Virus record (IMG/VR): IMGVR_UViG_3300007072_000035
Location: 1-27,029 of that record
From: a virus
Direction: 5' to 3' (one strand)
Length of the DNA stretch: 27,029 nt
Notes under the pieces: model-generated
What the model was told of the DNA's origin: nothing
Database searches by the model: none
What the model saw: only the letters and a program-made list of their open reading frames with translations
Shown here: one piece after another, positions 7,084 to 14,777 of the stretch
How positions within the stretch are numbered: position 1 is the first letter of the stretch
Layout of the letters: the number at the start of each line of letters is the position of its first letter
Translations under genes and position numbers: made by a program

Positions 7084-8025
7084 ATGCCAAGTGGGATCGA
7101 TGTACCCAAACGTGAAACGGATTTTCTGTATCCGAAGCCGACGACGGCGCAACGGCTGACGGCGTTTCTGGCTGCCGTAGTTGCCTATCAGGAAGGAATA
7201 GACGAGAGCAGGTATCAGTACTCCGCAACCAGGCGGGTGAATCATGCCGCGGCGTTTCACGGAGGCGTCGCCTTCACGGTGATCCGCGTCTCCAACTGTC
7301 TGAATGCCGATACGTACTTCGAGCAGGCATGGACGGACGCGATGAGTGCGGGTATGCCGATCATGCTCTACGCCAACGTGCAGGGCTACCGGAGTGGGCG
7401 GGAACAGGCGGAGTTTGCCATGCGCACCGCCGAGCCGTTTATCAAAGCCTGCAGGACGAAGGTAGTGATCTGGGGCGATTTTGAGGCGGACGGGCTGACG
7501 ATGTCGGTAGCCAACCGGCAGAAGCTGGCGCTGGAGTTCCTGAACAGCATCCATGCCGCCGGCTATGAGACCGGCATCTACTCCAATCTGAAGTACTGGA
7601 TTGAGATGTATGGAAACCTGAAGCCGCCGGCATGGGCATGGTTATGGGGGGCGCACTGGACCTCGGCGGCGAGCGGTAAGTTCCCATCTTCATGGGATCT
7701 GTCGAGGCTGGCGATCTGGCAGTATGGGATCTGGGACAAGCATGCCTGGGCGAAGAGTGTGCCGGGCAACCAACCGGATATCGATAAGGATCGCTGGATG
7801 TGGCAGGGTGGGGATGTGGTAACGTTCCTGCAAAAGGTGCAGGAGCCGCAACCGCTGCCGCTGGAGGCGCGGGTGAAGGCGCTGGAAGAAATCATCGGCT
7901 GGCATACGTCTGACATCTCCGATCTGCAAAAGATGTTGGATGGGGTGCGGGAAGAGCTGTTCGATGCAAACAACCGGCTGATGGCGCTGGAAGCGCGGGT
8001 AGTGGAGGTGAAAAAAGATGGCTGA
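7084..8025 (+). CDS. GH25 lysozyme (endolysin) with C-terminal coiled coil
   Basis: GIDESRYQ (38-45) matches the first GH25 motif, WGDFEADG (130-137) holds the catalytic D-x-E pair, IWQYG (211-215) and PDIDKDRW (231-238) match the later barrel motifs. GH25 enzymes cut the MurNAc-GlcNAc bond of peptidoglycan. After the barrel, residues about 250-313 are a predicted coiled coil (LEARVKALEEIIGW, then LMALEARVVEVKK), which may oligomerise the enzyme in place of a wall-binding repeat. No signal peptide is visible, so release through a holin is expected. GAGGAGAG precedes the ATG, and the end overlaps the portal gene by 8 bp. Its place between terminase and portal is unusual for an endolysin; a virion-associated role is possible. 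Confidence 0.85.
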   Translation: MPSGIDVPKRETDFLYPKPTTAQRLTAFLAAVVAYQEGIDESRYQYSATRRVNHAAAFHGGVAFTVIRVSNCLNADTYFEQAWTDAMSAGMPIMLYANVQGYRSGREQAEFAMRTAEPFIKACRTKVVIWGDFEADGLTMSVANRQKLALEFLNSIHAAGYETGIYSNLKYWIEMYGNLKPPAWAWLWGAHWTSAASGKFPSSWDLSRLAIWQYGIWDKHAWAKSVPGNQPDIDKDRWMWQGGDVVTFLQKVQEPQPLPLEARVKALEEIIGWHTSDISDLQKMLDGVREELFDANNRLMALEARVVEVKKDG

Positions 8026-9784
8026 TCGAGGGATGACGTTACGTGAACGACTGGTGCGGCTGCTGGGGGGCGTGCCGGAGCGAGATGTGAGGGTGATCCA
8101 GCGCAGGGCATATGAAGCCGGGATGGAGGACGGCAATGATGAGCCGCCCTACACGTCCGGCGGGATGGTGATCACGCGCGGCTATGTGGAGACGGGCAGC
8201 AAGCGGCGTGATCTATCGGCGATCAGCCAGGAGAAGGCGATCGAGGCGAGTTACCGCCTGTGGCAGACCAACCCACTCGCCAAGGCGCTGATCGAGATTT
8301 ATGTGGATTACATCCTCGGCGATGGGGTACGTGTTGTGGCGGAACATCCAGACGTGCAGACGGCGCTGGACACGTTCTGGTTCGACCCGGTGAACGCCCT
8401 GGGCGATCCAGCCGGCGGGATCGGCGAGGGGCTGGAGGAGATCGCGCGTGAAATCTGGCTATTCGGCGAGCTGATCCCGTTGCTCTTCGAGCGCAGTGGT
8501 GAGGATAAAGGCATGGTGGCAGACGGGCTGGTTCGCTTCGCACTGGTGGATCCGTCGAGCATTTATGCCGTGATCACTGACCCGAAGAACGTACGCGATG
8601 AGATCGCGCTGAGGTTGAAGTCAGAGACGGGCGGAGGTGACGGACCGGTATATAAGATCGTGAGGGAAAACCCCGAGAGCGGATTGCTGGAGGGAGCGAC
8701 AAACTTCACCGCCTACCGACAAATTGTCAACGGCAGTACCAGGCAGCGCATCAGCGAGGCAGAGTTGAGGACGATCAGACGGCGCGTTTCGGGGGCTGAG
8801 TGGATCGTGGCAGGCGGCGGGGATGGACGTTTGCAGCTCAGGGAGGCGGAGAACCCGCTGGTCGAGGCGGAGGTAAAAGGGTCGTGCTTTTACTTCCGGG
8901 TGAACAAGATTTCGACCGGCGTGCGCGGGCGCCCGGAGTTGTTGGCGATGATCGACTGGCTGGACCGCTTCGATCAGGTATTCTTCGATGGCGCGGAACA
9001 CGCGGCGCTGCTGAACATGTTTTCGTGGGATCTGAAGATCGAGGGCGGATCGGAAACCAGCCCCGACCCTGAGACCAATTTACGATTGCAGGCGCAGAAG
9101 GTTGCCAAGCTTAAACCGGGCAGCGCCTACGCCCATAACGAGCGGGTCGAGCTGACCGCCAAGAACCCGGACCTGAAGACATCTGACCTGGAGACGCTGA
9201 TCCGTCAGTTGCGGGTGTTCATCGCCGGCGGGGCGCGGGTGCCGGAGCACTGGATCGCCGAGGGAGGTTATACCAACCGGGCGACATCGGCAGAGATGGG
9301 TAAGCCGACGTATCGCATGTTGAGACGCAAGCAGGGCGTGGTGAAGCGCATCCTGACCATGTTATGCCGCTACCAGATCGATGTGCTGGTTGGGCTGGGG
9401 TTGCTATCACGGGAAGTGCCGGTGCTGGGCGAAAATGGTCTGCCGACGGGCAAGACGATCCCGGCGCGGTTGGCATTCCGGGTGGTGATGCCGGACATCT
9501 CGGAGGAAGATACCAATCAGGCGGCGCGCACGCTGGCATCTGTGGCGCAGGCGCTATTGCCGCTGGTGGCGGGTCAGATCATCCCCAAGAAGCCGGCGCT
9601 GGAGGTGCTGGCTGCAGTGCTTGAGCTGCTGGATGTGGAGCTGGATGTGCAGGCGAGCCTGGAAGAGGAGGGCGGGCTGCCGCGGGTCGATCAGACCGTG
9701 CTTGAACTTTTGAAACGGCTGGAGAAGCCAGAGCCATCGCAGGCTGAACCCACGGCGGAGGAAGCCAGGGAGAACGAGGGATAG
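8018..9784 (+). CDS. Portal protein
   Basis: The 588-residue product follows terminase and precedes a MuF-like gene, the standard place for the portal. Family-like features are the early helical AISQEKAIEASYRLWQTNPLAKALIEIYVDYILGDG region, the VDPSSIYAVITDP strand region, and the central region ending in ARVPEHWIAEGGYTNRATSAEMG, which resembles the segment found in many portals before the long wing helix. The tail is acidic. The portal ring is the DNA channel at the prohead vertex and docks the terminase. The start overlaps the endolysin end. Confidence 0.85.
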   Translation: MADRGMTLRERLVRLLGGVPERDVRVIQRRAYEAGMEDGNDEPPYTSGGMVITRGYVETGSKRRDLSAISQEKAIEASYRLWQTNPLAKALIEIYVDYILGDGVRVVAEHPDVQTALDTFWFDPVNALGDPAGGIGEGLEEIAREIWLFGELIPLLFERSGEDKGMVADGLVRFALVDPSSIYAVITDPKNVRDEIALRLKSETGGGDGPVYKIVRENPESGLLEGATNFTAYRQIVNGSTRQRISEAELRTIRRRVSGAEWIVAGGGDGRLQLREAENPLVEAEVKGSCFYFRVNKISTGVRGRPELLAMIDWLDRFDQVFFDGAEHAALLNMFSWDLKIEGGSETSPDPETNLRLQAQKVAKLKPGSAYAHNERVELTAKNPDLKTSDLETLIRQLRVFIAGGARVPEHWIAEGGYTNRATSAEMGKPTYRMLRRKQGVVKRILTMLCRYQIDVLVGLGLLSREVPVLGENGLPTGKTIPARLAFRVVMPDISEEDTNQAARTLASVAQALLPLVAGQIIPKKPALEVLAAVLELLDVELDVQASLEEEGGLPRVDQTVLELLKRLEKPEPSQAEPTAEEARENEG

Positions 9785-9786
9785 CG

Positions 9787-10680
9787 ATGCCCAGGAAGGA
9801 TTTGCGGGCGGCGCTGAAGAAGCTGTTGAAGTCGGCCGAACTGACCTGGGACGAGACAAAGGCGATCCTGGAGGCGCTGGCTGGACTTCACAACGACCTG
9901 AAGAAACTGCTGACCGGAAGCGGACTGTACAGCAAAAGCGAGATCCGTCAGTTGCTTGCCACGGTGGACGCGTTGACGGCAGACGCGGCGCGCAGAATGA
10001 TAGCAGCCAACCAGGCGGCGCAGTTGCGCGCCTGGCAGCGCGGCGTGGCGGGGCTGAACGAGATCATCGGCGCGATGGAATTGACCTGGTCGCCCGGGCT
10101 GACCGGGCTGGAAAGCGCGCTGATCCAGCAGTTCCTGACGGTGAACCGCATTGTAGGCATCACCGAGGAGATGCGGACGGCGGTACTGGCGCAGGTGATC
10201 AACGGGGTGATGATGGAAATGACGCCCTGGGAGGTGATGGCTAGCATCACTAACGTATTGGGCATCCGTGACATGCGCGGCTTCCGTGAGATTGGCACGA
10301 CCGGAATCTCGGCGAAGGCGGAGCGGATCATGAGGACTGAGCTGCTGACTATTCAGAACTCGGCATCGTGGATCAAACTGAACGACGCCAAGACGCGTTT
10401 CCCTGATCTGAAGAAGGTGTGGTTCGCTACCGGCGACGACCGCACGCGCGACGTCCATCTAGCGGCTCACGGGCAGGTGGTGGACGTTGACGAGCCGTTC
10501 ATCGTGGGAGGGGAGGAAGCCAGGTTTCCGGGCGATCCGCTGCTCTCGCCGGGGAACAGGATCAACTGCCGCTGCCGTGTGATTCCGTATCGGGAGGAGT
10601 GGGGCGAGGTGGACGATCTCTACGGTCCTTTGAACCAGAGTATCGAAGAGGAGCTGGCGCGGCGTGAAGAATCGGATTAG
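9787..10680 (+). CDS. Phage head morphogenesis protein, Mu gpF-like
   Basis: The C-terminal third has the MuF/gp7-type pattern: RTELLTIQNSASW (about 182-194), then ATGDDRTRDVHLAAHGQVVDV, an FPGDPLLSPGNRINCRCRV segment with the closing NCRC. These proteins bind inside the head near the portal and are needed for assembly; some carry toxin domains, and none is visible here. The N-terminal half is helical. The start follows the portal stop by two bases with GAGGGA upstream. The end overlaps a small zinc-ribbon gene. Confidence 0.85.
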   Translation: MPRKDLRAALKKLLKSAELTWDETKAILEALAGLHNDLKKLLTGSGLYSKSEIRQLLATVDALTADAARRMIAANQAAQLRAWQRGVAGLNEIIGAMELTWSPGLTGLESALIQQFLTVNRIVGITEEMRTAVLAQVINGVMMEMTPWEVMASITNVLGIRDMRGFREIGTTGISAKAERIMRTELLTIQNSASWIKLNDAKTRFPDLKKVWFATGDDRTRDVHLAAHGQVVDVDEPFIVGGEEARFPGDPLLSPGNRINCRCRVIPYREEWGEVDDLYGPLNQSIEEELARREESD

Positions 10681-10885
10681 CGGGAAAGGATATGCATCGA
10701 GCAGGGGGATTGGCTTCGTGGATGACGCACAGCAGGATATGGCGTGGATCCGAGCGCGCTCACCGTTTATTTGCTCGCTGTGCAGCTATCCGTTGATGGT
10801 TACATGGCAGTACTGCCCGCACTGTGGAGGTATTTTGAATTGGAAGACGATAGCCAGGATGGATTCGCCGCCCGACAAGAGTTAG
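10664..10885 (+). CDS. Small zinc-ribbon protein (73 aa)
   Basis: The GTG start overlaps the MuF-like gene and has GAGGAG upstream. The product holds two CxxC knuckles, CSLC (residues 38-41) and CPHCGG (51-56), which form a short zinc ribbon; the rest is basic and polar. The function is unknown. It is the first of three adjacent small genes with Cys pairs, all linked by overlaps. Such proteins in phages can bind nucleic acid or host RNA polymerase, but nothing here proves it. Confidence 0.6.
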   Translation: MKNRISGKGYASSRGIGFVDDAQQDMAWIRARSPFICSLCSYPLMVTWQYCPHCGGILNWKTIARMDSPPDKS

Positions 10886-11100
10886 CCTGGCACTGGGATT
10901 GCCCCTGCTGGCCAAGATCGCGGCTGGTATCGGAGTTCGTGGCGCAGGAGCTGACGTTATATCGCTGTGTTTACTGCGGATACGAGACCACCAACGCGCT
11001 GCTGGCGACGATCCACCGCGAGCGGGGACACAAAGGCAGGCAGGCGGCGATGACGATCTATCCGTCGGCGATTGGTGTGGAGCCAAAGGGAGAGGGTTGA
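10840..11100 (+). CDS. Small Cys-rich zinc-finger-like protein (86 aa)
   Basis: The reading frame contains CPC and, later, CVYCGYET with a downstream HRERGH, so a CxC-CxxC zinc site with possible His ligands is likely. I chose a TTG at 10840 because GGAGG stands 9 bases before it. ATG at 10804 and GTG at 10744 in the same frame would add residues encoded inside the previous gene that look unlike protein. The stop overlaps the ATG of the next gene (TGATG). The function is unknown; it is probably related in kind to its neighbours. Confidence 0.55.
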   Translation: MEDDSQDGFAARQELAWHWDCPCWPRSRLVSEFVAQELTLYRCVYCGYETTNALLATIHRERGHKGRQAAMTIYPSAIGVEPKGEG

Positions 11101-11297
11101 TGGAGACAGCGCAGGAGAAAGAGTGCAAGAATTCGCCATATGGGGTGCACTGCTGGTGGACGTACACGTGGAGCAACCTAAGCGCAGGCGGCGAACTGAA
11201 GATAGAAAACCGCTGTCTGTATTGCGGGGCGCTGCGGAAAGATAGTGAGCGGGCGATCGAGGGCGAGAAAGAGGACGGCGAGCAGGCGGCGAGATGA
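11100..11297 (+). CDS. Small zinc-ribbon-like protein (65 aa)
   Basis: The ATG overlaps the previous stop. The protein has Cys and His at KECKNSPYGVHCWW and a CLYCGA knuckle, so a four-ligand zinc site is plausible, with an aromatic strand WWTYTWSNLS between. The C-terminus is charged and helical. A longer frame opening at 10899 exists, but it lies inside the previous gene. No function is recognised. The stop overlaps the next start (ATGA). Confidence 0.6.
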   Translation: METAQEKECKNSPYGVHCWWTYTWSNLSAGGELKIENRCLYCGALRKDSERAIEGEKEDGEQAAR

Positions 11298-11530
11298 GTG
11301 TTGTGGTGCAACCGGAACGGATCGGGAGACGACGGCGGGGGGAGGCGCTGCGGGATGTGACCTATGAGGAGTCGCTGCTGTTACTGCGCCTGCGCTCGCT
11401 GCCTGCCGGGGCGCACATGGTACACGTGGTGAAGGGGAAGCGCGGGCGGGACGGGCTGTTGACGTTCCGGCTGTGCGAGTGGGCGCCGGTGGTAGAGCAT
11501 GAAGATTTGCAGGAGGGGGAAAGATCGTAG
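11294..11530 (+). CDS. Small basic protein of unknown function (78 aa)
   Basis: The ATG overlaps the preceding stop (ATGA). The product is basic at the N-terminus (RIGRRRRGEALR), then has a Leu-rich helix (ESLLLLRLRSLP) and a beta-like segment (AHMVHVVKGKRG). It has no Cys pair, unlike its three upstream neighbours. The TAG stop abuts the parS-like palindrome at 11531. The family is not recognised. Confidence 0.6.
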   Translation: MSVVVQPERIGRRRRGEALRDVTYEESLLLLRLRSLPAGAHMVHVVKGKRGRDGLLTFRLCEWAPVVEHEDLQEGERS

Positions 11531-11546
11531 TGTTTGCGCGCAAACA
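11531..11546 (+). promoter_or_regulatory. parS-like palindrome, second copy
   Basis: This is an exact copy of the 16-bp TGTTTGCGCGCAAACA. It begins at the base after a stop codon and is followed by CATCGGCGGTTT. Its centre lies exactly 36 bp from the centre of the CCGATAA-type palindrome at 11565, the same spacing as at 20190. Confidence 0.7.
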
Positions 11547-11564
11547 TCGGCGGTTTCCAGACTG

Positions 11565-11584
11565 CCGATAATTGGCATTATCGG
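11565..11584 (+). promoter_or_regulatory. CCGATAA-N6-TTATCGG palindrome, copy before the second promoter
   Basis: CCGATAAT-TGGC-ATTATCGG is a perfect palindrome with 8-bp arms. It ends 12 bp before the -35 box at 11597, so its centre is near -57, a position often used by activators; roadblock or repression is equally possible. Confidence 0.8.
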
Positions 11585-11596
11585 TACAAACTTTGG

Positions 11597-11625
11597 TTGA
11601 CTTGTAAGAAAATCTGTGCTATTAT
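11597..11625 (+). promoter_or_regulatory. Strong sigma-70-type promoter (extended -10)
   Basis: TTGACT (11597-11602) and TATTAT (11620-11625) are separated by exactly 17 bp, with TGC before the -10. It drives a leader of about 145 nt that ends in a terminator before the capsid polyprotein gene. Confidence 0.75.
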
Positions 11626-11631
11626 CCGGTT

Positions 11632-11778
11632 GACAACGGGGGCTGAAAGGCTCCCAATCAAGGGGGGCGCATCTCCGCTTTGAAAGCAAAGCGGAAAAGA
11701 GCGCCGGTTTATACGGAACGCTGTGACCAGCCCATCAGGGCGCACACGACCGACAGGTCCTGTGCGCCTTTTTGTTTT
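11632..11778 (+). ncRNA. Structured leader RNA between promoter and capsid gene
   Basis: This 274-bp gene-free interval (11531-11804) holds the palindromes and promoter above and then this leader. From the predicted start it folds as a small hairpin (GGGGC with GCTCC around 11640-11654), a long stem (GGCGC 11666-11670 with GCGCC 11701-11705, enclosing CCGCTTTG with CAAAGCGG) and the terminator at 11739. It may be a free small RNA or an antitermination or attenuation leader for the capsid gene 27 bp further on. No known riboswitch class is recognised. Confidence 0.5.
11739..11778 (+). terminator. Intrinsic terminator upstream of the capsid polyprotein gene
   Basis: GGCGCACA (11739-11746) pairs with TGTGCGCC (11761-11768), with an inner GACC-GACA-GGTC, and is followed by TTTTTGTTTT. 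It lies after the promoter at 11597 and only 27 bp before the ATG at 11805. Confidence 0.85.
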
Positions 11779-11804
11779 GGCGGGCAGGGTTATGGGAGGT
11801 GCTT

Positions 11805-14666
11805 ATGAACCATCGTGGAATCAGGCTTCGGGAAGCCGAGGAGCTTTCGCCGGAGAAGAAGGCGCAGAAGGAACGGGAACGGAAGTACGGGATCGGGATC
11901 AAACCCGGCGGGCACGTGACCAAGCCGGCAGAGTATGCCGATGTGCCCGAGGACATGTTTGCCGATCCGGTGAACTTCCGCTACCCGCTATCCCCCCCCT
12001 CGCGGGCGATCAACGCCATCACGCGCTACAACGACACCAGCAACAGGGTCGCCGGTGGCTATACCGATGCGGAATGGGCGCGGATTGGACAGCGCATCGC
12101 CAAAGCGGTGCAGGGCAAGGTGCTGCGCGATGGGAAGGTGGTGGATAAAGAGCAGGAGGCGACCATCGCACGTCGGGGATTCGAGGCGATGAATGGCTCG
12201 CTGGACGACTACATCAGCAAGATCCGCGACGCCTTCGACAGCCAGTTCGCCAGGCTGCCGAACGGCGAGTACAAAGGCGGCTGCTGGGTGACCGACACCT
12301 ATGAGGATCACATCATCGCCAGGTTCAATGATGAGTACTACCAGATCCCCTACACGATCGAGGATGGAAACGTTATCTTCGCCGGGCGGGCGGAGTGGAC
12401 GAAGGTGAAGCGTGAGACGCGCTATGTTCCGGTGACCGAAAGCGTGCGCCTGGTGGCGGCGAAGAAAGCCAGGGGAGACGAGCCGGAGGGCCGCGAGTGG
12501 GAGGTGGTGATCATCGGTCCAGAGACGGATTCTGACCTGGTGATCGATGGCGAGATCGCCTACATCCGCTCGAAGAACGGGCGACTATATAAGGTGTCTG
12601 CCCTAGAGGAGAGCGTCCCGTTGTGGGAAGGGGTGAAGGTTTATGACAATCACTTGACCGATGCTGAGCTGGAATCCAGGCAAGGGATGAGGTCTGTAGT
12701 GCATGAATGGGTGGGAGTGATCGTCTCCCCTGCCTGGGATTCTGCCAGGAAGGCGGTAACCGGCGTGCTGAAGGTCGTGGATGACAACCTGCGCATGAAG
12801 TTGCTCAATGCGGCTTCGGCGGGGGTGTTGGACAAGATCGGGCTGAGCATCGACGCGCTGGGCGAGGGAAAGGAAACCGTTGTGGCGGGCAGTCCTACCA
12901 GTGTCGTTGAACGAATCAGCCAGGCGTTGAGTGTGGATGTGGTAGCCGATCCCGCGGCAGGCGGGCGGCTTGCCAGGATGATCGCGGGGCTAGCCCCTCT
13001 GGGCAACCCGCAGAGACAACAAACAATGGAGGTAGAGATGGACCCAGAAGAACTGAAGAAACTCATAGCGGAAGCCGTCTCTGCGGCGCTGGGCGGTATC
13101 GAGGATAAGATCAAGACCATCGAGAGCCGCCTGCCTGGAGAGGCGGAAGAAGAACCGGAACCGGAGAAGGTCCCGGAGACGGTGCAGAAGCAGCTCGAGG
13201 CGCAGCAGAAGAAGCTGGCGGAGCTCGAGGAGCGCGCCCGCATCAGCGAATGTGCCCATATCCTGGGTGTCAAATTGGCGGAATCCGGTTTGCCGGAGAG
13301 CTACCGTGAACTGATCGCCAGGCAGTTCCGGGGCAGGATTTTCAAGGTCGAGGAACTCGATACGGCGATCAGGGAGCATCGCGAGGCGCTGACCAAAATC
13401 AGCGAGAGCGGCAAGATCATTCTGCCCGATGGCGGGCGGATCAACATCTCGCCGCTGACCGAGTGGGATCGTTACGAGCTGGCATTCCTGCGCCTGGTAG
13501 CCGGGGCGACGCGCTTCAACGAGCTGGCGACGCCGGACAACGCGCGCTATCACGGTTTCACCGCCTTGCAGCGCTTCATCGAAGCCGGACGCCCGGCGCT
13601 GCCGTCGGTGCGGCGACTCTCGGAATGGTACTACCAGTTCACCGAGGACTATGACGGGCTGGGTGTGATGCGCAACCGGCGCTTCCTCGAGGCGCAGGGC
13701 AACACCACCAACCTTGCAAGCATCGTCAAGAACACGGTCAACCTGCTGCTGGCCGCGGATTACTCAGTGCGCGAGCAGTGGTGGGCGCCGATCGTGCGTC
13801 AGGAGGACGTTGACACGCTCGACCAGGCGACTCTGGTGCGGGTGTACGGTCTTTCCAATCTGTCAGTGATCTCCGAGGGCGCAGCTTACGAAGAGGCAGC
13901 CTGGGCAGATGAGGAAGAGACTGCCAGCTACGCCAAGCGCGGTCAGTATGTGGCGATCACGCTGGAGACCTTCCTGCTGGACAAGCTCAACAGAATCCGC
14001 ACTTTGCCAACGCGCCTGAGCAATGCCTGGTACAACACGGTCTCGGCGCTGGTCAGCAGCGTGTTCACGGTCAACAGCGCGACCGGTCCGGTGCTTGGTG
14101 ATGGAGGGGCACTGTTCAACAGCACGGCGGTAACCACGGCGGGCGGGCATGCCAACCTGGGCACCTCGGCGCTCACCTACGCCACCTTCGTTGCGGCACG
14201 AACGGCGATGATGAAGCAGACCGATCAGCCTCTCGGCGGCGGGCGGGCGCTGGCGATGGCAAACAAGCCGAAATACTTGCTGGTGCCTGTCGATTTGCTG
14301 GCGACTGCCGAGCAGATCCGCAACTCAGAGCTCGTCCCGAGCCAGAGCGCAGCCACCAGCGGCATGGAGTTGCAGACGATCAACTCGGTGCGCGGGCAGT
14401 TCGAAATCGTGGTGGTGCCAGACTGGACCGATACCAACAACTGGGCAGCAGTGGCAGACCCGGAGGTGATGCCGGCGATCTGGCTGATCTGGTTGCGTGG
14501 ACGACGTACACCGGAAATCTTTTCCGCAGAGGACGAGCGCGCCGGGGCGATGTTCACCAATGACGAGCTGCGCTTCAAGGTGCGCCAGTTTGGTTTCCGC
14601 TTCAGCTCGACCTACGACTGCGCGCCGGTGAGTGACTTCCGACCGCTGTATAAGGCGAACGTCTGA
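11805..14666 (+). CDS. Prohead protease, scaffold and major capsid fusion protein
   Basis: The ATG at 11805 has GGGAGGT just upstream; a TTG at 11772 lies inside the terminator and is rejected. In the 953-residue product, residues 160-200 resemble a small phage domain often fused to proteases (YYQIPYTIEDGNVIF). Residues 270-355 fit a prohead protease, with His283 in VYDNH and Ser348 in GLSIDA as candidate catalytic residues. Residues 412-490 are acidic coiled coil (scaffold-like). Residues 490-953 are a major capsid protein of the Mu gpT-like kind (ALAMANKPKYLLVPVDLLATAEQI, TNDELRFKVRQFGF). The protease would cut the scaffold and mature the shell. An internal Shine-Dalgarno and ATG at 13038 could make scaffold-capsid alone. 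These roles are usually split over two or three genes. Confidence 0.8.
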   Translation: MNHRGIRLREAEELSPEKKAQKERERKYGIGIKPGGHVTKPAEYADVPEDMFADPVNFRYPLSPPSRAINAITRYNDTSNRVAGGYTDAEWARIGQRIAKAVQGKVLRDGKVVDKEQEATIARRGFEAMNGSLDDYISKIRDAFDSQFARLPNGEYKGGCWVTDTYEDHIIARFNDEYYQIPYTIEDGNVIFAGRAEWTKVKRETRYVPVTESVRLVAAKKARGDEPEGREWEVVIIGPETDSDLVIDGEIAYIRSKNGRLYKVSALEESVPLWEGVKVYDNHLTDAELESRQGMRSVVHEWVGVIVSPAWDSARKAVTGVLKVVDDNLRMKLLNAASAGVLDKIGLSIDALGEGKETVVAGSPTSVVERISQALSVDVVADPAAGGRLARMIAGLAPLGNPQRQQTMEVEMDPEELKKLIAEAVSAALGGIEDKIKTIESRLPGEAEEEPEPEKVPETVQKQLEAQQKKLAELEERARISECAHILGVKLAESGLPESYRELIARQFRGRIFKVEELDTAIREHREALTKISESGKIILPDGGRINISPLTEWDRYELAFLRLVAGATRFNELATPDNARYHGFTALQRFIEAGRPALPSVRRLSEWYYQFTEDYDGLGVMRNRRFLEAQGNTTNLASIVKNTVNLLLAADYSVREQWWAPIVRQEDVDTLDQATLVRVYGLSNLSVISEGAAYEEAAWADEEETASYAKRGQYVAITLETFLLDKLNRIRTLPTRLSNAWYNTVSALVSSVFTVNSATGPVLGDGGALFNSTAVTTAGGHANLGTSALTYATFVAARTAMMKQTDQPLGGGRALAMANKPKYLLVPVDLLATAEQIRNSELVPSQSAATSGMELQTINSVRGQFEIVVVPDWTDTNNWAAVADPEVMPAIWLIWLRGRRTPEIFSAEDERAGAMFTNDELRFKVRQFGFRFSSTYDCAPVSDFRPLYKANV
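13028..13040 (+). promoter_or_regulatory. Internal ribosome binding site and in-frame ATG (scaffold-capsid start)
   Basis: GGAGG at 13028-13032 stands five bases before an in-frame ATG at 13038, exactly where the protease region ends and the acidic scaffold-like coiled coil begins (MDPEELKKL). Initiation here would give a 542-residue scaffold-capsid product. A second ATG at 13026 overlaps the Shine-Dalgarno. Confidence 0.6.
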
Positions 14667-14669
14667 TAA

Positions 14670-14690
14670 GGGGCGGGCATGCCCCGCCCC
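14670..14690 (+). terminator. GC-rich hairpin after the capsid gene, probable weak terminator
   Basis: GGGGCGGG (14670-14677) and CCCGCCCC (14683-14690) form a perfect 8-bp stem with loop CATGC, three bases after the capsid stop. The U-tract is poor (TCTATAACCTTTTCT), so it may lower rather than stop readthrough and thereby favour capsid over downstream products, or protect the mRNA 3' end. Two small hairpins (14720-14732 and 14738-14749) follow before the next gene. Confidence 0.6.
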
Positions 14691-14777
14691 TCTATAACCT
14701 TTTCTGGAGCGGAGAGCAACCGATTCGATCGGCGAGCTACCGTGCGGTAAAGGTCAATCAAGAAGGAGTAGAGAACG

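Noticed and set aside
7774-7795. Palindrome-like GGATATCGATAAGGATC in the endolysin gene
   Set aside because: It does not fit either palindrome family and is explained by the conserved coding motif PDIDKDRW.
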